9,960 nt of DNA from Chloroflexota bacterium (GTDB lineage: Bacteria > Chloroflexota > Anaerolineae > Anaerolineales > UBA4823). Location: positions 1 to 9,960 of the forward strand of contig JAUWLJ010000048.1 in assembly GCA_030613705.1 (NCBI GenBank), read 5' to 3'. This document shows positions 7,695 through 9,960 of this stretch, piece after piece; position 1 is the first letter of the stretch; the number at the start of each line of letters is the position of its first letter. Under the pieces are notes generated by a model, which searched no databases, was not told the origin of the DNA, and saw only the letters and a program-made list of their open reading frames with translations. The translations under genes were made by a program, and so were the position numbers.

Positions 7695-8750
7695 TTAGCG
7701 TTTACTCTCCACAACAGCTTTGGGGAGATTAATTTCAAATGGGGGGTAGACGACCCCATTCTCAGTCACAATCCCCGTAATCAAGCGGTGCGGTGTTATA
7801 TCGAAAGCAGGATTTCTTGCCAAAGCTCCTGCCGGGGCTACTGGTTCTCCCTTCACCTCAAGATCTAAAACCTCCCCTGGATCTCGCTCCTCGATCGGGA
7901 TCTGGTTCCCCTCAGCCAACGAAAGATCGACTGTAGAGGTTGGCACAACGGCAAAGAATGGGACCTGGTTATCCCTGGCAGCCAACGCCAACATGTACGT
8001 GCCGATTTTGTTCGCCACATCTCCATTGGCAGCTGCCCGATCAGCACCTACCAACACCCGGTTGACTTTCCCACTGCTTAAGAAAAATCCTGCCGCATTA
8101 TCAGTGATGATCTCGTACGAGATTCCGTATTGCTCAAGCTCCCAGGCTGTCAGGCGCGCGCCCTGTAATCGCGGACGGGTCTCATCGACCAATACATGGG
8201 GGCGTTTACCTTGTTCATGCGCCATCCTGATCACTCCCAAAGCCGTGCCCCAGTCAACAGTCGCCAGGGCACCGGTGTTGCAGTGATGGATCACGGTTTC
8301 ACCTTCTTTCATCAAACCTGCCCCATGCGCAGCCATCCGTTTATTGATCTCCACATCCTCATCGGCAATGCGCTGTGCCTGATCGAGCACTGCAGCTCGC
8401 AGGTCGCGAACATTATCCACATCAGGATTATTGGCAACCTGTAGCATACGCTCGACCGCCCAGGTCAGGTTGATCGCAGTTGGGCGAGCCGCCTGCAAGG
8501 TCTCAGCCGCTGCGGCCATATCATCCCGCAATTCTACAACCTCATCGGCCGGCGATGTGTGAGCAGCCAATGCCATCCCAAACGCAGCTGTTGCCCCAAT
8601 CGCCGGAGCCCCACGCACAACCATCTGCTGAATGGCATCCGCCACCTGATCGTAGCTGGCGAAACTGACCTCCCGGTATTCACCAGGCAGCAGCCTTTGA
8701 TCGATCATCCTGACTTGCTGGTGTGTGTAATCCCATTTTACTGTCCGCAT
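7695..8750 (-). CDS. mtnA: S-methyl-5-thioribose-1-phosphate isomerase
   Basis: MtnA converts 5-methylthioribose-1-phosphate to methylthioribulose-1-phosphate in methionine salvage. It belongs to the eIF2B-like family. The 351-aa length is typical. Seen are V-R-G-A-P-A-I-G (45-52), I-H-H-C157-N-T-G with the catalytic Cys, V-D-E-T-R-P-R-L-Q-G-A-R-L-T-A-W-E-L (188-205), and V-G-A-D237-R with the catalytic Asp, followed by N-G-D-V-A-N-K-I-G-T. All conserved residues are in place. The start is supported by AAGGGTGAG just upstream. As first gene of the operon it is followed by adenosine kinase and ahcY. No MTA phosphorylase or later salvage gene is in the window. The same enzyme family can also serve 5-deoxyribose-1-phosphate disposal. 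Confidence 0.96.
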   Translation of the reverse strand: MRTVKWDYTHQQVRMIDQRLLPGEYREVSFASYDQVADAIQQMVVRGAPAIGATAAFGMALAAHTSPADEVVELRDDMAAAAETLQAARPTAINLTWAVERMLQVANNPDVDNVRDLRAAVLDQAQRIADEDVEINKRMAAHGAGLMKEGETVIHHCNTGALATVDWGTALGVIRMAHEQGKRPHVLVDETRPRLQGARLTAWELEQYGISYEIITDNAAGFFLSSGKVNRVLVGADRAAANGDVANKIGTYMLALAARDNQVPFFAVVPTSTVDLSLAEGNQIPIEERDPGEVLDLEVKGEPVAPAGALARNPAFDITPHRLITGIVTENGVVYPPFEINLPKAVVESKR

Positions 8751-8806
8751 GTCTCACCCTTTGAAAGCGCCCCCTCCTACCAGGCTTCTCTCTGGAAAGC
8801 GGACTG

Positions 8807-8835
8807 AGTTTAACATGTATAAGATACTTTGTCAA
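8807..8835 (-). promoter_or_regulatory. Promoter of the mtnA-adoK-ahcY operon
   Basis: On the minus strand a perfect -35 TTGACA (8835-8830) is followed after exactly 17 bases by TAAACT (8812-8807), which is preceded by TGT as in an extended -10. Transcription would begin near 8800, leaving about 50 bases of leader. That leader is too short and unstructured for a SAM or SAH riboswitch that I can recognise. The promoter lies just after the stop codon of the 94-aa gene, so the operon can be transcribed separately. Confidence 0.75.
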
Positions 8836-8859
8836 AGCATTGATGTAGGGCTTTCGTGC

Positions 8860-9144
8860 TTACATTTTACCCGTTGTCCCCCCGTTTCCCACCTCCAATT
8901 GGCCCTCGAGCAGTCCGCGCAGACGCTGGACCTCCTTGTGCTCCTCAAGCAGCATTGCCAGTAAAAAAGTTTCAAAGGGCAGCGCGTGAGCTGCATAAGC
9001 TGCCGCGGCCAGGTGTTTGTGGGCTGCCGCAAACAGGTCATCCAGCGCCAGCTGATCGCTGCGTCGTAATGCACGCCGGAAGCGGGAAAAGGATCCTTTC
9101 TCTTGCAAAAAAGCTTGTGTGATCGAAGGTAGTGTGCGTCCCAT
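8860..9144 (-). CDS. Small helical protein of unknown function
   Basis: The 94-aa product is not one I can name. Residues 15-82 should be almost wholly helical: a basic stretch FRRALRRSDQ (22-31), an alanine-rich helix LFAAAHKHLAAAAYAAHA (37-54), then FETFLLAMLLEEHKEVQRLRGLLE (57-80), which has heptad-like Leu spacing and could form a coiled coil. A flexible Gly-rich tail follows. There is no signal peptide or membrane segment. It lies 50 bases after the RadA-like gene on the same strand, with no promoter visible between, so it probably belongs to the same transcript. The ribosome site is weak (AAAGG, too far from the ATG). An overlapping plus-strand open frame here is less protein-like. The coding call rests on composition and context. 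Confidence 0.6.
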   Translation of the reverse strand: MGRTLPSITQAFLQEKGSFSRFRRALRRSDQLALDDLFAAAHKHLAAAAYAAHALPFETFLLAMLLEEHKEVQRLRGLLEGQLEVGNGGTTGKM

Positions 9145-9194
9145 AAGCAGTTCAGAAAAACCTTTCGTAACCTATTTTCTCCAAGTCGTTTGCC

Positions 9195-9734
9195 TCAGAA
9201 CATACGGAGAGGCGGTTTAGGCACGTTCGGCTCCAGCGTCCAGACCTGACCAGCAGCCTCCAGCAATACGTTCAGCAGCTCGGGGCGGCTTTCAGGTTGA
9301 CCAGGACGAACGCTGATAGCAACTGGCGCCAGATAATTCAATCGCTGCAGTTGAGCAAGACAAATCCGCAGCAGGCGCAGGCTCTCTGCCGTAGATACGT
9401 TCTCGTCGTAGAACGTCGACAACAAATCCAGAACCAGCGTGGGAACCGGTTGAGTGGGTGTTTCCTTCAACAAAGCCACCAACTGGTAGCAGGTAAAAGC
9501 GCGCGCCAGGCAAATGCGTTCCAAAATAGCTGGTAAATCCGCTGTCTGACCACCCAGGGTATGCCCAACCGCCAGATTGCACCGGTAGACATCAAAACGA
9601 TTGCCACCATCCAATAGACGCAAGGCACCCCGGCAGGCCAGACGGGCTATCAGATTCCACATGATCGCACCTCCCGCATGCGGCGCTATAACAAGCAGTA
9701 AATCACCTGGAACTGGATTGAGTAGCGTGTTCAT
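9195..9734 (-). CDS. RadA/Rad51-like RecA-fold protein with degenerate Walker A motif
   Basis: The 179-aa product follows the order of a RadA/Rad51/KaiC core. A first strand and P-loop position falls at 12-26 (DLLLVIAPHAGGAIMW), where the GxxGxGK(S/T) lysine is absent. A second strand follows at 37-43. The segment L-E-R-I-C-L-A-R-A-F-T-C-Y-Q (71-84) corresponds to the I-x-V-x-R-A-x-N-x-x-H-Q segment of archaeal RadA. A Walker B strand lies at 99-103 (TLVLD), followed by L-L-S-T-F-Y-D-E and a long helix, and then a strand at 137-143 (PVAISVR). It is shorter than true recombinases and lacks their N-terminal domain. By analogy with ImuA, XRCC2-like paralogs and SulA-type relatives, it may be a non-hydrolysing accessory factor in DNA repair; this is inference. 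The ATG follows AGGGG very closely. It begins 9 bases after the stop of the upstream broken gene. Confidence 0.6.
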   Translation of the reverse strand: MNTLLNPVPGDLLLVIAPHAGGAIMWNLIARLACRGALRLLDGGNRFDVYRCNLAVGHTLGGQTADLPAILERICLARAFTCYQLVALLKETPTQPVPTLVLDLLSTFYDENVSTAESLRLLRICLAQLQRLNYLAPVAISVRPGQPESRPELLNVLLEAAGQVWTLEPNVPKPPLRMF

Positions 9735-9743
9735 ACCCCTAAC

Positions 9744-9960
9744 TTAGCCCAATTCAGAGCGAAAAACAATCCCATTTACAGGGGAGAGGTAGGGAATGAT
9801 CGGGGTACCCGCGCGGGTGAACCAGATGTGGCGGGGAGAAAAGACCTGGTAGCCAGATATGCCGGTCAATAGTGGTGCGGTTTTCTTCACTGAAGCCAGG
9901 CGCTGAAGTCCCAATCAGCCAGAGCTCGTCGCAGCTCTGCCTTGCTGTGCAGATCAAATT
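9744..9960 (-). pseudogene. C-terminal end of an unidentified protein, apparently frameshifted; 5' end outside window
   Basis: Two different minus-strand frames look coding in turn. From 9958 down to a TGA at 9889-9887 one frame reads FDLHSKAELRRALADWDFSA and two or three more residues. From about 9914 down to TAA at 9746-9744 another frame reads on with VKKTAPLLTGISGYQVFSPR and a further 25 residues to its end FRSELG. Joining them needs a -1 (or +2) shift between 9914 and 9887. The third minus frame is open across the whole stretch (9957-9754), but its product is Pro/His-rich and unlike a protein core. The stop lies 9 bases before the RadA-like gene, so the two would be co-transcribed. I do not recognise the family. 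A base error, a real frameshift mutation or a programmed shift are all possible. Confidence 0.45.

Noticed and set aside
8751..8806. mtnA leader considered for a SAM or SAH riboswitch
   Set aside because: Only about 50 bases from the predicted start, with just a 4-bp CCAG/CTGG stem and none of the conserved riboswitch cores I know.
8856..9122. 88-aa plus-strand open frame opposite the 94-aa helical gene
   Set aside because: Low-complexity Pro/Arg composition typical of an antisense shadow. The minus-strand product has clear amphipathic helices.
9754..9957. 67-aa minus-strand open frame at the right edge
   Set aside because: Its translation is Pro/His/Trp-rich and unlike a folded protein, while the other two minus frames together give a more plausible product.

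Overview
The window looks like a chromosomal segment of a mid-GC bacterium, most probably a member of the Chloroflexota close to Anaerolineae. This rests on the gene content: a short archaeal/Thermotoga-type S-adenosylhomocysteinase, an actinobacterial-type adenosine kinase, and a COG3375-type GNAT beside a MenC/NSAR-type enolase. The affiliation is inference. No rRNA, tRNA, CRISPR array, transposase or insertion sequence is visible. Nearly all genes read leftward (minus strand); only the broken gene at the left edge reads rightward.

Layout from left to right. (1) At 1-753 on the plus strand is a FabL-like enoyl-ACP reductase. It stays in one frame but is interrupted by three different stop codons (TAG, TAA, TGA), so it is a pseudogene or a locus with base errors. 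(2) At 946-1578 (minus) is a metal-dependent cyclase/kynurenine-formamidase family hydrolase with its own candidate promoter. (3) At 1942-4948 (minus) is a three-gene unit: an NDUFA9-like atypical SDR, a COG3375-type GNAT, and an enolase-superfamily enzyme of the o-succinylbenzoate synthase / N-succinylamino acid racemase group. An extended -10 promoter and a 15-bp palindrome precede the unit, and a hairpin with a T-run ends it. (4) At 5390-8750 (minus) is a nucleoside/SAM-cycle operon, mtnA - adenosine kinase - ahcY, with a well-formed promoter (TTGACA, 17 bp, TAAACT with an extended TG). (5) At 8860-9960 (minus) are a 94-aa helical protein, a 179-aa RadA/Rad51-like protein whose Walker A lysine is missing, and the C-terminal end of an unidentified protein that appears frameshifted.

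How the genes work together. AhcY splits S-adenosylhomocysteine into homocysteine and adenosine, adenosine kinase turns the adenosine into AMP, and MtnA isomerises methylthioribose-1-phosphate from methylthioadenosine. The operon therefore clears both by-products of SAM use. The GNAT/NSAR pair fits the known route in which a D-amino acid is N-succinylated and racemised, to be desuccinylated to the L form; the desuccinylase is not in the window. The right-hand trio is the least explained part. It combines a RecA-fold protein that probably cannot hydrolyse ATP, a small helical partner and a broken upstream gene.
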